DNA of 64,000 bases from Pseudoflavonifractor sp902362925 (GCA_902362925.1 CABIYL010000012.1), one strand, 5' to 3'; numbered from the stretch's first letter, positions 7,955-16,969 are shown. Program-made: numbers and translations. The notes: generated from the letters alone by a model not told the origin.

Positions 7955-9343
7955 TTGAAATGGAAGCAACGGGCCGGGAGCCACCGCATGGGCACCATGT
8001 GGCGGCTGTCCTGGCCCGCGATTATGGAACAGATTCTGGCCACCATGGTCAGCTACGTGGACACCGCCATGGTGGGCGCCCTGGGTGCGGGGGGCACGGC
8101 GGCGGTGTCGGTGAACGCGGCGTCCATCTGGCTCATCAACGGCATTCTGGCCGGTGTGGGTGTGGGCTTCTCGGTGCAGATCTCCCACGCCGTGGGCGCA
8201 CGGGAGGACGGCCAGGTGCGGAAGGTGCTGCGGCAGAGCGTGCTGGGCGCCTTCGCCTGCGGACTCATCGCCCTGGCGGTGTATCAGCTGCTGGCTGGGT
8301 TCATCCCACTGTGGCTGGGGGCCAAGCCAGACGTGTACCCCGCCGCTGTGGCCTATCTGCGGTGCTATACCGCCGCCCTGCCCTTCGCCTCGGCGGGCAT
8401 CGTATTTTCCGCAGTGCTGCGGTGCATGGGCAACAGCAAGGCGCCCCTCATCCTCAACACCGCGGCCAACCTGCTCAACATTGTGCTCAACTTCTTCCTC
8501 ATCTACCCCACCCGCCCGGCAAACCTGTTTGGCTGGGCGGTTACCATCCCCGGCGCCGGGCTGGGGGCCGCAGGCGCGGCCATCGCCTCTGCCATCGCCC
8601 TCACCTTCTCAGGCGTAGCCATGGTGTGGGTGGCTCTGCGGCAGGGGGAGCGGTACCGGGTGAAGCTGCGGGAGGGCCTGCGGCCTGACGGGCCCATTCT
8701 CCGCCGGGCGGCCATGCTGGGCCTGCCCTCCGCCGCCGAGCGGGCCACCGTAAACCTGGGCCAGATCGCCATGACCGCCCTGGTGGCACACCTGGGCACC
8801 GTGGCCCTGGCGGCCAACCAGATCGCCACCACCGCCGAGGGACTGTGCTACTTACCCGCCTACGGCATCTCCTACGCCGCCACCGCCCTGGTGGGCCAGT
8901 CGGTGGGAGAGGGCAGCCGGGAGGATGCCGAGGCCTACGGCACCCTGTCCGGCCTGCTGGGCTTCGGGCTGTGCGTGGGCACCGGCGTGCTCCTCTTCCT
9001 GCTGGCTGAGCCCCTGGCCGGACTGTTCAACACCGACCAGGCCGTGGTGGCTCAGGCGGCTATGGTGCTGCGCATCGTGTCGGTGGCCGAGCCCTTCTTC
9101 GCTGTATCCATCGTGTTCACAGGAGCCCTCCGGGGCGGACAGGACGTCCGCTTCCCCATGGTGGTCAGCCTGGTGTGCATGTGGGGTGTGCGCATCGCCC
9201 TGGCGCCCCTACTGGTGTTCCAGTTCGGCATGGGCCTGGAGGCGGTGTGGATCGCCATGGCCGTGGACCTGATTCTCCGGGGCATCCTGTGCACTTTCCG
9301 GTGGCGCAGCGGCCGCTGGCGGAAATACTGCGGACTTGCATAA
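7955..9343 (+). CDS. MATE family efflux transporter
   Basis: A 462-residue integral membrane protein with about twelve hydrophobic helices in two similar halves, the layout of MATE antiporters that export drugs or metabolites using Na+ or H+. The N-terminal LSWPAIMEQILATMV and the MVGALGAGGTAAVSV loop are characteristic. TTG at 7955 is the likely start with AAGGAAAGGAAG upstream. It closes the plus-strand run and is followed by a strong hairpin. The exported compound is unknown. Confidence 0.93.
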   Translation: MKWKQRAGSHRMGTMWRLSWPAIMEQILATMVSYVDTAMVGALGAGGTAAVSVNAASIWLINGILAGVGVGFSVQISHAVGAREDGQVRKVLRQSVLGAFACGLIALAVYQLLAGFIPLWLGAKPDVYPAAVAYLRCYTAALPFASAGIVFSAVLRCMGNSKAPLILNTAANLLNIVLNFFLIYPTRPANLFGWAVTIPGAGLGAAGAAIASAIALTFSGVAMVWVALRQGERYRVKLREGLRPDGPILRRAAMLGLPSAAERATVNLGQIAMTALVAHLGTVALAANQIATTAEGLCYLPAYGISYAATALVGQSVGEGSREDAEAYGTLSGLLGFGLCVGTGVLLFLLAEPLAGLFNTDQAVVAQAAMVLRIVSVAEPFFAVSIVFTGALRGGQDVRFPMVVSLVCMWGVRIALAPLLVFQFGMGLEAVWIAMAVDLILRGILCTFRWRSGRWRKYCGLA

Positions 9344-9344
9344 T

Positions 9345-9389
9345 AAAACGGGTTTTGAACGCACATCTGCGCGTTCAAAACCCGTTTTT
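9345..9389. terminator. Bidirectional intrinsic terminator
   Basis: Long near-perfect inverted repeat AAAACGGGTTTTGAACGC with its complement and T runs on both sides, placed between the convergent MATE and pseudouridine synthase genes. Confidence 0.94.
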
Positions 9390-9390
9390 G

Positions 9391-10305
9391 CTATTCTTCC
9401 GGTACGAGAGCCGCCATGTCCCGGGGCAGCGGGGCGGCAAAGGACATGGAAGCGCCGGTGATGGGGTGGGTGAACGAGAGCTCCGCCGCATGGAGGGCGG
9501 GGCGGGGGATGAGGGAATGGTCCTCGGTGCCATAGAGGAAATCCCCGGTGAGGGGGTGGCCCAGGTGGGCCATATGGACCCGAATCTGGTGGGTGCGGCC
9601 GGTCTCCAGCTCCAAGCGTACCAGGGAGCGGCCATTCCCGGTGCGCAGAGTCCGGTAATGGGTGACGGCCTGCTGGCCGTCAGGCCGCACGGTTCTGGCC
9701 AGCACGGAGCCCTCCAGCCGTCCGATGGGGGCGTCGATGACGCCGGAGGGGGGCTCCGGCACACCCTCGCACACCGCCAGATACACCCTGCGGAAGGCAG
9801 GGGAGTGGAGCTGCTCCTTGAGCACCTCCTGGGCGTGGCCGTGGAGGGCCACCAGCAGCAATCCGGAGGTGCCCCGGTCCAGCCGGTGGACCGGGTGGAA
9901 GTCGGCCAAAATCCCCTGTTTTCTGTAATAATCCATCAGAAAATTACCGATTGTATCAGAATGGTGGCCTGGGCCGGGGTGGACGGCCACACCGGGCGCC
10001 TTGTTGAGCACCAACACATCCTGGTCCTGATACACGATGTCCAGGGGACCGGGGGCGGGGACAATGGCACCCGACACCTGGGTGTCCCCCACCACCACGG
10101 ACAGCACCTGACCGGCCTGGACCCGGTCCCCAACCGTGACCCGGACGCCGTCCAGCAGGATGCCGTCCTCCAGCCACTTCACCCGCCGGATGACCGTCCC
10201 CAACAGCCCCAGAGGCCCCCGGAGCAGGGCGTCCACCTTCCAGCCAGTCTGATCAGAGGTGACGGTCAGGTTGAGACGCCGGGGGGAATCCATACCGCCG
10301 CTCAC
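9391..10305 (-). CDS. RluA family pseudouridine synthase (RluD-like)
   Basis: Converts specific uridines in rRNA (possibly 23S) or tRNA to pseudouridine. The 304-residue protein has a short N-terminal S4-like part and the catalytic core with Asp143 in HRLDRGTSG, plus the following LLLVALHGHAQ and GRTHQIRVHMAHLGHP motifs of the RluA group. The annotated start is a GTG that overlaps the stop of the upstream membrane protein gene (GTGA); an ATG four codons later (10293) is also possible. Target uridine is not predictable. Confidence 0.93.
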   Translation of the reverse strand: MSGGMDSPRRLNLTVTSDQTGWKVDALLRGPLGLLGTVIRRVKWLEDGILLDGVRVTVGDRVQAGQVLSVVVGDTQVSGAIVPAPGPLDIVYQDQDVLVLNKAPGVAVHPGPGHHSDTIGNFLMDYYRKQGILADFHPVHRLDRGTSGLLLVALHGHAQEVLKEQLHSPAFRRVYLAVCEGVPEPPSGVIDAPIGRLEGSVLARTVRPDGQQAVTHYRTLRTGNGRSLVRLELETGRTHQIRVHMAHLGHPLTGDFLYGTEDHSLIPRPALHAAELSFTHPITGASMSFAAPLPRDMAALVPEE

Positions 10306-10769
10306 AGCTTATGGTTGTAGTAGGCCGTGGAGGCCAGGAACACCGCGAAGAACACCCCGGCGGTGGCGATAAGGGTGAGAAACACGGCGAAGTTCACCAC
10401 AATGGACACCATCATGGCCACGTAGAGCAGCACGATGAGCACCAGGGAGGTGAAGGCGACGGCACGGCGGGTCACCTCATGGCACCGCTCATCGGTCTCC
10501 TTGATTTCAGAGGCCCGCAGCTTCTTGGGGTCCTTCATGGTGCGGCGGGTGCCGATGAGCCCCGCCACGCCGCAGATGGCGATGCCGGTGCCGAAGCCGC
10601 CGTAGAAGCCCATGGCCATGTCGGGCAGGGGGACGTCCAGGAAAGCCAGCACAAAGCCGGCGCAGGCGGCGGCAAGGCCCAGGACGATGCACAGGATAAA
10701 GAGCCAGCAGCGGCGGCGGAGCACCGCAAGATAGTCGCCGTGTCCGGCGGAAAAGAGACGAAGGATCAT
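10302..10769 (-). CDS. Small four-helix membrane protein of unknown function
   Basis: A 155-residue protein with two pairs of hydrophobic helices (about 25-75 and 110-150) separated by a charged cytoplasmic stretch containing RRTMKDPKKLRASEIKET. I do not recognise a named family beyond the small membrane proteins encoded next to Cro-like regulators in Firmicutes. The ATG at 10769 has a strong AAGGAGG; a longer open frame upstream is not supported by a ribosome site. It lies between a small membrane gene and the pseudouridine synthase with stop-start overlap, so it belongs to the XRE-led operon. Confidence 0.75.
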   Translation of the reverse strand: MILRLFSAGHGDYLAVLRRRCWLFILCIVLGLAAACAGFVLAFLDVPLPDMAMGFYGGFGTGIAICGVAGLIGTRRTMKDPKKLRASEIKETDERCHEVTRRAVAFTSLVLIVLLYVAMMVSIVVNFAVFLTLIATAGVFFAVFLASTAYYNHKL

Positions 10770-10771
10770 GG

Positions 10772-10990
10772 TCAAAACCTCCTTAAAATGTTGTCTTTCC
10801 AGGCACGGAGCGGGCGGGCCAGGGGAGAGTGCAGGAAAAGCCCTAAAAGGCCCAGTGCTGCCCCCGAGCCGCACAGAAAGGCGCAGACCGTGCCGGGCAG
10901 CAGGGAGAGGCATTCACCGGCAGTTCCGGCACAGAACAGCAGAACGCCCAACCGGAACAGAGGGGACAGGGGGTGTATGGGTCGGTTCAT
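10772..10990 (-). CDS. 72-residue membrane protein of unknown function
   Basis: A short protein with two hydrophobic segments (about residues 11-30 and 33-52) joined by a Gly-rich turn and ending in basic residues. The ATG overlaps the stop of the XRE regulator (ATGA) and has GAGGAGG inside the regulator's last codons, so translation is coupled. It ends two bases before the next start. The tight packing supports a real gene although no family is recognised. Confidence 0.7.
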   Translation of the reverse strand: MNRPIHPLSPLFRLGVLLFCAGTAGECLSLLPGTVCAFLCGSGAALGLLGLFLHSPLARPLRAWKDNILRRF

Positions 10991-11190
10991 GTCTCATCCT
11001 CCTCAAACACGAACAGCTCTTCAATGGTCAGGTGGAAATACTGGGCCAGCTTGTGGGCCAGCAGCAGGGAGGCGTTGTACCGCCCGTTTTCCAGGGAGAT
11101 GATGGTCTGCCGGGTGACTCCCACGGCCTCGGCCAGCTCCTCCTGGGTGATGCGGCCTTCCTTCCTCAGCTGGGCGATGCGGTTCTTCAA
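10987..11190 (-). CDS. Cro/XRE-type helix-turn-helix regulator
   Basis: A 67-residue DNA-binding protein made almost wholly of one XRE helix-turn-helix, ITQEELAEAVGVTRQTI at about 14-30, close to the YgzD-like group. The start is TTG at 11190 with AAGGA upstream. It heads an operon with two membrane proteins. The promoter just upstream carries three GTAAAG half sites, which suggests that it represses its own operon. The inducing signal is unknown. Confidence 0.9.
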   Translation of the reverse strand: MKNRIAQLRKEGRITQEELAEAVGVTRQTIISLENGRYNASLLLAHKLAQYFHLTIEELFVFEEDET

Positions 11191-11214
11191 GGTATCACAT
11201 CCTTGTCGGAAAAA

Positions 11215-11230
11215 GTAAAGCTTGCTTTAC
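11215..11230. promoter_or_regulatory. Putative operator of XRE operon
   Basis: Inverted repeat GTAAAG-CTTG-CTTTAC lies between the -10 box and the regulator start. A third half site, CTTTAC at 11248-11253, lies inside the promoter spacer. This is a typical layout for self-repression; binding itself is inferred. Confidence 0.6.
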
Positions 11231-11236
11231 GAAAAA

Positions 11237-11264
11237 AGTATAGCACACTTTACATGAAAGTCAA
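11237..11264 (-). promoter_or_regulatory. Promoter of XRE / membrane protein operon
   Basis: TTGACT, 16 bases, TATACT on the minus strand, upstream of the TTG start at 11190. Confidence 0.75.
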
Positions 11265-11312
11265 GAGCAGCTGGAAAAAATTCCGCGGTGCGGAAAATTC
11301 ACATTTCCAGCC

Positions 11313-11341
11313 TTGAGTGAGGGGGGCGGAGGGGGTATAAT
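11313..11341 (+). promoter_or_regulatory. Promoter of hemW
   Basis: TTGAGT, a 17-base purine-rich spacer and TATAAT, 37 bases before the hemW start. Confidence 0.75.
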
Positions 11342-11377
11342 ACCTACTTTAGAAACAAAGGAATGAGGTGCCCCTCT

Positions 11378-12607
11378 ATGACGGAAAAGCTGGGTATTTA
11401 CATCCATATCCCCTTCTGCCGCAGCAAGTGCGACTACTGCGACTTCTACTCCCTGTCGGGACGGGAGGACCGGATGGACGACTATCAGAAGGCCCTGCTG
11501 GCCCATATCAAGGAGACGGCGCCTTTTGCCAAGGGGTATCAGGTGGACACCATCTACTTCGGCGGCGGCACCCCCAGCTTTTACGGGGAGAAGCGGATCG
11601 CCGAGCTGGTGCGGGCGGTGAAGAAGCGGTTTGACGTGAGCCGTGAGGCTGAGGTGACCATGGAGGCCAACCCGGACAGCGTGGACGTGAAGATGCTCCG
11701 ACGGCTGCGCCGTGCCGGGGTGAACCGGCTCTCTCTGGGCGCCCAGACCGCCTGCGACCAGGAGCTGCGGGCCATTCACCGGCCCCACACCTTTGAGCAG
11801 ACCTGCCAGGCGGTGGCCGCCGCCCGGGAGGCCAAGATAAAGAACCTCTCCCTGGACCTGATTTACGGCCTGCCCGGTCAGGACATGGCCTCCTGGCAGG
11901 AGAGCGTGGAGCAGATTCTCTCCCTGAAGCCGGAGCATCTGTCCTGCTACGGGCTGAAGGTGGAGGAGGGCACCCCCCTCTGGCAGCGGGTGAGCCGGGG
12001 AGAGGTGCTGCCCGACGACGACGCCCAGGCGGACATGTACCTGTGGATGGTGGACCGGCTGGAGCGGGAAGGGTACCGGCAGTATGAGATCTCCAACTTC
12101 GCCAAGTGCGGCTGCCAGTCCCGGCACAATCTGAAATACTGGATGGGCAAGCCCTATCTGGGCCTGGGTCCCGGCGCACACTCCGACTTCGGCGGCCGGC
12201 GCTACTCCTTCATCAAGGACCTGGACGGCTATATCTCCGGCGTGCTGGAGGGCGGCACGGTCATTGACGAGTCCGAGCTCATCCCCAAGCGGGAGCGGGG
12301 CGGCGAGTATCTGATGCTGCGCATGCGCACCACCCGGGGCATTGAGGAGTGGGAGTACCGCAGACAGTATTATATGAACTTTGAGCCCATCGAGCAGAAG
12401 CTGGCCGAGTTTGAGCACCACGGCTGGGCCGCCCGTCAGGACACCCGCTGGCACTTCACCCCCCAGGGCTTCCTCATCTCCAACCAGCTCATCGGCGAGT
12501 TGCTGGAGGTGCAGGAGAAGTCGGTGCTCTCCGAGCTGCTGCCCAAGGCCAGAGCGGCATTCGGGAAGAAAAAGCCGGAGGATGAGGGGAAAAACCCGGA
12601 GAACTGA
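11378..12607 (+). CDS. hemW: Heme chaperone HemW (radical SAM)
   Basis: HemW-family proteins resemble oxygen-independent coproporphyrinogen III oxidase but act as heme chaperones. The 409-residue sequence begins with IYIHIPFC and has the radical SAM motif C14-x3-C18-x2-C21 (CRSKCDYC), then YFGGGTPS, and a C-terminal HemW domain from about 290. Lack of a further N-terminal cysteine typical of HemN favours HemW. ATG 11378 has GAGGTG seven bases upstream; an earlier ATG at 11363 has no usable site. No other heme gene lies nearby, so its role here is by family only. Confidence 0.88.
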   Translation: MTEKLGIYIHIPFCRSKCDYCDFYSLSGREDRMDDYQKALLAHIKETAPFAKGYQVDTIYFGGGTPSFYGEKRIAELVRAVKKRFDVSREAEVTMEANPDSVDVKMLRRLRRAGVNRLSLGAQTACDQELRAIHRPHTFEQTCQAVAAAREAKIKNLSLDLIYGLPGQDMASWQESVEQILSLKPEHLSCYGLKVEEGTPLWQRVSRGEVLPDDDAQADMYLWMVDRLEREGYRQYEISNFAKCGCQSRHNLKYWMGKPYLGLGPGAHSDFGGRRYSFIKDLDGYISGVLEGGTVIDESELIPKRERGGEYLMLRMRTTRGIEEWEYRRQYYMNFEPIEQKLAEFEHHGWAARQDTRWHFTPQGFLISNQLIGELLEVQEKSVLSELLPKARAAFGKKKPEDEGKNPEN

Positions 12608-12641
12608 CGAAAAAATTCTGGTATTACCAGGAGATAAGCTG

Positions 12642-12670
12642 TTTACAATAGAGATAGATTATGTTAACAT
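12642..12670 (+). promoter_or_regulatory. Possible promoter of SLH protein gene
   Basis: TTTACA, 17 bases, TAACAT ends 56 bases before the start at 12727. The -10 box is imperfect. Confidence 0.4.
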
Positions 12671-12726
12671 AATAAGACATGAGTCCAACCAAAGCAGCGC
12701 ACAGCCACGCATGACAGGAGGAGAGC

Positions 12727-15700
12727 ATGAAGTCAATTCGCACACGCACCATCGCCCTGGTACTGGCCGCCGCCCTGGGACTTGCCCCGGTGGCGTGGGC
12801 CTCTGAGGCGCTGGGACACGATATACAGACCGGAACGGTCAGCCTGGCCGCGGGAACTGAGCTGACACACCAGATTTTCTGGAGTGATACATACTCAGAT
12901 CTGCGGACAGAGCGGTATTTTACCTACACGCCCAACAAAAATGTAACCCCTGTGGTAGCCTATGGCGACAAGGTCACCAGCCGGGAGACCCTCACCACCA
13001 TGGCCCAGCGGCTGGAGGGGGAGGGCAAGCGGCTGGTGGGCGGCATCAACGGCGACCTGTACGTGATGGCCACCGGTGAGCCTCTGGGCACCGTCATCAC
13101 CGACGGTGTGCTCCGCTCCGTACCCGGCACCAACAACCAGGGCTATTACGCCATCGGCTTCCGCAGCGACGGCACCGCCTTCATCGGCAAGCCCGACCTG
13201 ACCGTGACCGCCACCTTCCACAACACCACCTTCCAGGTGACCGGCGGCATCAACAAGGTCCGGCTGAGCGACGGCATGGTCCTCTTTACCGACGACTTCG
13301 GCGCCACCACCCAGAACACCCAGCCCGGCATCGACGTGATTCTGACCCCGGTGCTGGACGACGTGGGTGAGACGGTCAACGTGGACCTGGACGTGTCGGA
13401 GCAGAGCCAGGAGGCGGCGGAGAACAGCGGTTCCACCGCAACTGAAGAGGACATCACCGGCTCCGAGGACCTGACCAGCGGCACCCAGACCGGCAGCGAG
13501 GCCGACCCGGCCAAGGAGGTCAAGGGCACACTGACCCAGAGTGATGAATTTATGATCGGCAGCCGGGTGACCTATAAGGTGGAGCAGGTACTGGAGTCCA
13601 CCGGTTCCATCGCCATCCCCGAGGGCAAGGTGGTCCTGTCCATCAACAACCAGGCCAACTCCTACTGGCTGTCCAACGTGAAGAGCCTCAAGCCCGGGGA
13701 CCTGGTGGACATCGACGTGATCACCACCGACGCCATCTGGCAGGAGGCGGACCAGGCTATGGGCGGACTGTACAAGCTGGTCACCGCCGGCAAGGTAGAG
13801 AGCGGCCTGCCCACCGAACAGACGGCCTACACCGCTGTTGGCGTCAAGGCCGACGGCACCGTGATTTTCTACACCATTGACGGCAAGCAGCCCGGGTACA
13901 GCGTGGGCGCCAGCCTGACCCAGGTGGCCATGCGCCTGGTGGAGCTGGGCTGTGTGGACGCCATCAGCCTGGACGGCGGCGGCTCCACCACCATCGGCGC
14001 CACAGCGCCCGACGGCGATAAGCTGGGCGTGCTCAACAAGCCCTCCGACGGCAGCCAGCGGGCCAACAGCGTAGCGCTCTTCCTAACCACCGATCTGCAG
14101 CCCACCGGCGAGCTGGGCAGCTTCTATGTGACCCCCAGCGAGGCTCTGGTGCTCTCGGGAACCCAGATGCAGCTCACCGCCACCCCGGTGGACACCGCCT
14201 ACTACGCCATGGACACCACCGTCCCCGTCACCTGGTCCATCCGCAACGGGGACGGCTCGGTGGATACCAACGGGCTCTTTACCGCCGGCAGTGAGAGCGG
14301 CAGCACCCAGGTCACCGCCACCAGCGGCACCGCCAGCGGATACACCACCATGACCGTGGTAAAGAAGCCGGACAGCATCACCATCTCCAGCGAGGCCAGC
14401 GGTGCGGCAATCACCTCCCTCAACCTGGAGCCGGGCGGCACCATGGACCTGAAGGCCAGCGCCGTCTACCGCAAGCTGGCCGTGACCTCCCAGGATACCT
14501 GCTACACCTGGACACTGGACCCGGCGGTGGGCACTGTGGACGCAAACGGCGTGATCACCGCCGGTGACAAGACCGCCAGCGGCAGCCTGACCGTCTCGGC
14601 GGGCGGCACCACCGTGACTATTCCGGTCACCGTGGCCGGCCATGTGAAGACGGTGGAGGACTTTGAGGACGGCATTACCTCCGTGGGCGGCACAGCGGCC
14701 GTCCAGCTCAGCCAGGAGACCTCCTCTGACCACGTGCGCTACGGCACCGGCAGCCTGCGGGTGGAGTACGACGCCCAGACCGCCGGCACCGCCAGCCTGA
14801 CCACCACCCTGTCCATCGCCGAGGGCGAGAAGTGGGTCAATATGTGGATCTACGGCGACGGATCGGGCAACAGCCTCACCGCCACCATTGCCGATCGCCA
14901 GGGTGTCACCAGCGAGGTGGCCCTTACCAGCCTGAACTTCAGCGGCTGGAAGTATGTCTCCGCCCAGCTGCCCGCCAACGCCGCCTCCATCCGGTCCATC
15001 AACTTCATCTATGGCGGCGGAGAGAGCACCGGCGGCACTGTCTGGCTGGACCAGATTACCACCTCCAACGAGGCCCTTCAGGACAGCACCTGCCCCACCG
15101 TGTCGGTGAGCCTGTCCGGCGGCATCACCGCCGTGGTCTCCGAAGACGTGGACAAGCAGTTTGACAAGAGCCAGATTTCCCTGACCTACGACGGCGAGCC
15201 CCTGAGCTTCACCTGGGACGCCGCGTCCTCCAAGCTGACCGCCACCCTGCCGGCGGCGGACAGCAAGACCCATCGGGTGACCGTCACCGTGACCGACGCC
15301 TCGGGCAATATCGGACGGGGCAGCGCCACCCAGAGCGCCACCGGGACCACAGCCTCCGCCTTTACCGATACCCAGGGCCACTGGGCCGCCAGCTACGCCG
15401 ACTATCTCTATGAGCAGGGCATCACCACCGGCGTGCCCAACGAGGCCGACGGCACCCTTCAGTTCCAGCCCGACCGCACCATCACCAGAGGCGAGTTTTT
15501 TGCCATGGTGGCCCGCTGGCTGGGCGTGGACATGAACCAGTACAGCAGCGTGGAGCTGCCCTTTGTGGACGCGGCTCAGATTCCAGACTGGGCCCTGCCC
15601 GGCGTCAAGACCATGTACGCCCTGGGATACCTGAAGGGGAGCAGCGACGGCGCGGGCAACCTGAGCGCCAACGCCTCCGCCACCATCAGCCGTGCCGAGG

Positions 15701-15909
15701 CCATGACCATTCTGGGCCGTGTCCAGGCCCAGGGCTATGCCCAGACCGAGCTCACCTTTGACGATGCCGCCAGCGTGCCCGACTGGTCCCTGACCTATGT
15801 CAAGACCCTGGTGGCCCAGGGGGTCATCAGCGGCTACGACAACAAGATCATGCCCTCCGATCCCCTTCGCCGGGGCGAGGTGGCCAAGATGCTCTTCACC
15901 ATGACCTGA
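12727..15909 (+). CDS. SLH-anchored phosphodiester glycosidase-domain protein
   Basis: A 1060-residue secreted protein. A signal peptide with an Ala-rich core ends near residue 25. Residues about 85-455 form a phosphodiester glycosidase (NAGPA-like) domain, with GGINGDLY near the front and LDGGGSTT near the end, interrupted by an acidic Ser/Thr/Glu-rich linker. Two Ig-like (Big) repeats follow (about 460-640), then a carbohydrate-binding-like region starting VKTVEDFEDG (about 640-790), and three SLH repeats in the last 190 residues. SLH repeats tether proteins to a secondary cell wall polymer. The enzyme may trim a sugar-phosphate polymer of the envelope, but its substrate is inferred from the family only. 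Confidence 0.88.
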   Translation: MKSIRTRTIALVLAAALGLAPVAWASEALGHDIQTGTVSLAAGTELTHQIFWSDTYSDLRTERYFTYTPNKNVTPVVAYGDKVTSRETLTTMAQRLEGEGKRLVGGINGDLYVMATGEPLGTVITDGVLRSVPGTNNQGYYAIGFRSDGTAFIGKPDLTVTATFHNTTFQVTGGINKVRLSDGMVLFTDDFGATTQNTQPGIDVILTPVLDDVGETVNVDLDVSEQSQEAAENSGSTATEEDITGSEDLTSGTQTGSEADPAKEVKGTLTQSDEFMIGSRVTYKVEQVLESTGSIAIPEGKVVLSINNQANSYWLSNVKSLKPGDLVDIDVITTDAIWQEADQAMGGLYKLVTAGKVESGLPTEQTAYTAVGVKADGTVIFYTIDGKQPGYSVGASLTQVAMRLVELGCVDAISLDGGGSTTIGATAPDGDKLGVLNKPSDGSQRANSVALFLTTDLQPTGELGSFYVTPSEALVLSGTQMQLTATPVDTAYYAMDTTVPVTWSIRNGDGSVDTNGLFTAGSESGSTQVTATSGTASGYTTMTVVKKPDSITISSEASGAAITSLNLEPGGTMDLKASAVYRKLAVTSQDTCYTWTLDPAVGTVDANGVITAGDKTASGSLTVSAGGTTVTIPVTVAGHVKTVEDFEDGITSVGGTAAVQLSQETSSDHVRYGTGSLRVEYDAQTAGTASLTTTLSIAEGEKWVNMWIYGDGSGNSLTATIADRQGVTSEVALTSLNFSGWKYVSAQLPANAASIRSINFIYGGGESTGGTVWLDQITTSNEALQDSTCPTVSVSLSGGITAVVSEDVDKQFDKSQISLTYDGEPLSFTWDAASSKLTATLPAADSKTHRVTVTVTDASGNIGRGSATQSATGTTASAFTDTQGHWAASYADYLYEQGITTGVPNEADGTLQFQPDRTITRGEFFAMVARWLGVDMNQYSSVELPFVDAAQIPDWALPGVKTMYALGYLKGSSDGAGNLSANASATISRAEAMTILGRVQAQGYAQTELTFDDAASVPDWSLTYVKTLVAQGVISGYDNKIMPSDPLRRGEVAKMLFTMT

Positions 15910-15921
15910 GCATGACATATG

Positions 15922-15957
15922 AAAAATCCCTGCCGGATATCCGGCAGGGATTTTTTA
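15922..15957. terminator. Bidirectional intrinsic terminator
   Basis: AAAAATCCCTGCCGGA paired with TCCGGCAGGGATTTTTT between the SLH gene and the convergent XRE gene. Confidence 0.93.
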
Positions 15958-15965
15958 CAAGGCGG

Positions 15966-16298
15966 TCACTTTTTTCGGTTGGAGATGGAGTACTCTGTGT
16001 CTGCCATAGCCTGTACCGTTTCCCGGCCCCGGCTGTCCAGGGCCCGGTAGCGGGAGAGCAGACGCCGCTCCTCCCGTGTAAAGGAGCGCTGCAGCTCCGG
16101 CACATCGGTTCGGCTGAAGAGATAATCCAGACTGACGTGGTAGAAGTCCGCCAGAGTAACCAACGAGTCGTAGTTGAGCTGACGTTTCCCGGCCTCGTAG
16201 AGTGCATAGGCTGAGCGAGAAATGCTCAGCAGTGCAGCGATTTCAGACTGAGTTTTGCAGCGGGACTGCCGCAAAAGACGCAGGCGCTGGCTCAGCAT
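15966..16298 (-). CDS. XRE family transcriptional regulator
   Basis: A 110-residue regulator with an N-terminal helix-turn-helix (KTQSEIAALLSISRSAYALY at about 15-34) and a charged C-terminal helical part that begins REERRLLSRYRALD-like and probably dimerises. The start at 16298 has GGGAGGTG a few bases upstream; longer open frame upstream crosses the promoter region and is rejected. It is divergent from the degenerate GGDEF gene, so it may control that gene. Signal unknown. Confidence 0.85.
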   Translation of the reverse strand: MLSQRLRLLRQSRCKTQSEIAALLSISRSAYALYEAGKRQLNYDSLVTLADFYHVSLDYLFSRTDVPELQRSFTREERRLLSRYRALDSRGRETVQAMADTEYSISNRKK

Positions 16299-16405
16299 GT
16301 GCTCACCTCCCGGCTCTCTGAAAAAAATTATACCGTCAGACACGGACAAGACACAATCCACGTTGCAATATGTCTCATTTAAAGGGAAAATATTCCTGCA
16401 TAAAG

Positions 16406-16434
16406 TTGACGCAGAGACAAAACGCAACTATAAT
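16406..16434 (+). promoter_or_regulatory. Promoter of degenerate GGDEF gene
   Basis: TTGACG, exactly 17 bases, TATAAT, with an ATG 31 bases beyond the -10 box. Confidence 0.8.
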
Positions 16435-16465
16435 AGAGCCAAAATCGCGGAGCGGAGGACAGAGC

Positions 16466-16969
16466 ATGGACAGAGACTGGGCGAAGCGGCGGGCGTTTAT
16501 CTGCGGACTGGGCATGGCGGGCGCGTGGATTGCGCTCATGGCAGTATGCCGCCGCTCTGGGGAGGGGACGGACTGGCTGACGGGCGCGGGAGACCGGGAC
16601 GCCTTCCGGCAGCGCCTGAAGGGAAGGCGGCATACAGGCGCCTTGGTGCTGGCCAGGCTGCGGAATTTGGGCGCGGTCAACCGCACCCAGGGCTACCGGG
16701 CGGGGGATGAGGCCATCTCCCGGGCGGCGGAGGTCCTGCGCAGGTGCTGGGGACGCTCCGGTGACCTCTACCGGATCGGCGGCAGGACCTTTGTCCTGGT
16801 GCTGCCCAGGCAGGAGGCGTCCGCCCTGGAGCACATGGCCGGCCAAAGTGCCCGGCTCTACGGCACCGGAGCGGCCGGAGACACGCTGGTGCTCACCTGG
16901 GCGGTAGGCCCGGATACGCTTCAGGCCCTGCTGGGGCAGGCGAAGGCGGAAATGTCCCGGGTGTCGTGA
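16466..16969 (+). CDS. Membrane-anchored degenerate GGDEF-domain protein
   Basis: A 167-residue protein with one hydrophobic helix at about residues 10-28 and a compact domain that aligns to diguanylate cyclases: RNLGAVNRTQGYRAGDEAI matches the substrate-side helix, and YRIGGRTFVLVLP occupies the GGDEF strand. The signature is GGRTF instead of GG(D/E)EF, so the catalytic acidic residues are lost and it is unlikely to make c-di-GMP. It may bind a nucleotide or act as a protein partner. ATG 16466 has GGAGGA-like spacing from the upstream GCGGAGGAC. Confidence 0.75.
   Translation: MDRDWAKRRAFICGLGMAGAWIALMAVCRRSGEGTDWLTGAGDRDAFRQRLKGRRHTGALVLARLRNLGAVNRTQGYRAGDEAISRAAEVLRRCWGRSGDLYRIGGRTFVLVLPRQEASALEHMAGQSARLYGTGAAGDTLVLTWAVGPDTLQALLGQAKAEMSRVS

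Noticed and set aside
12727..15909. Tandem DNA repeats in the SLH gene
   Set aside because: Apparent repetition reflects Thr/Ala/Gly codon use and protein-level domain repeats. No exact long DNA repeat was seen.
14083..15918. 611-codon minus-strand frame inside the SLH protein gene
   Set aside because: Shadow frame; the plus strand has signal peptide, catalytic domain and SLH repeats.
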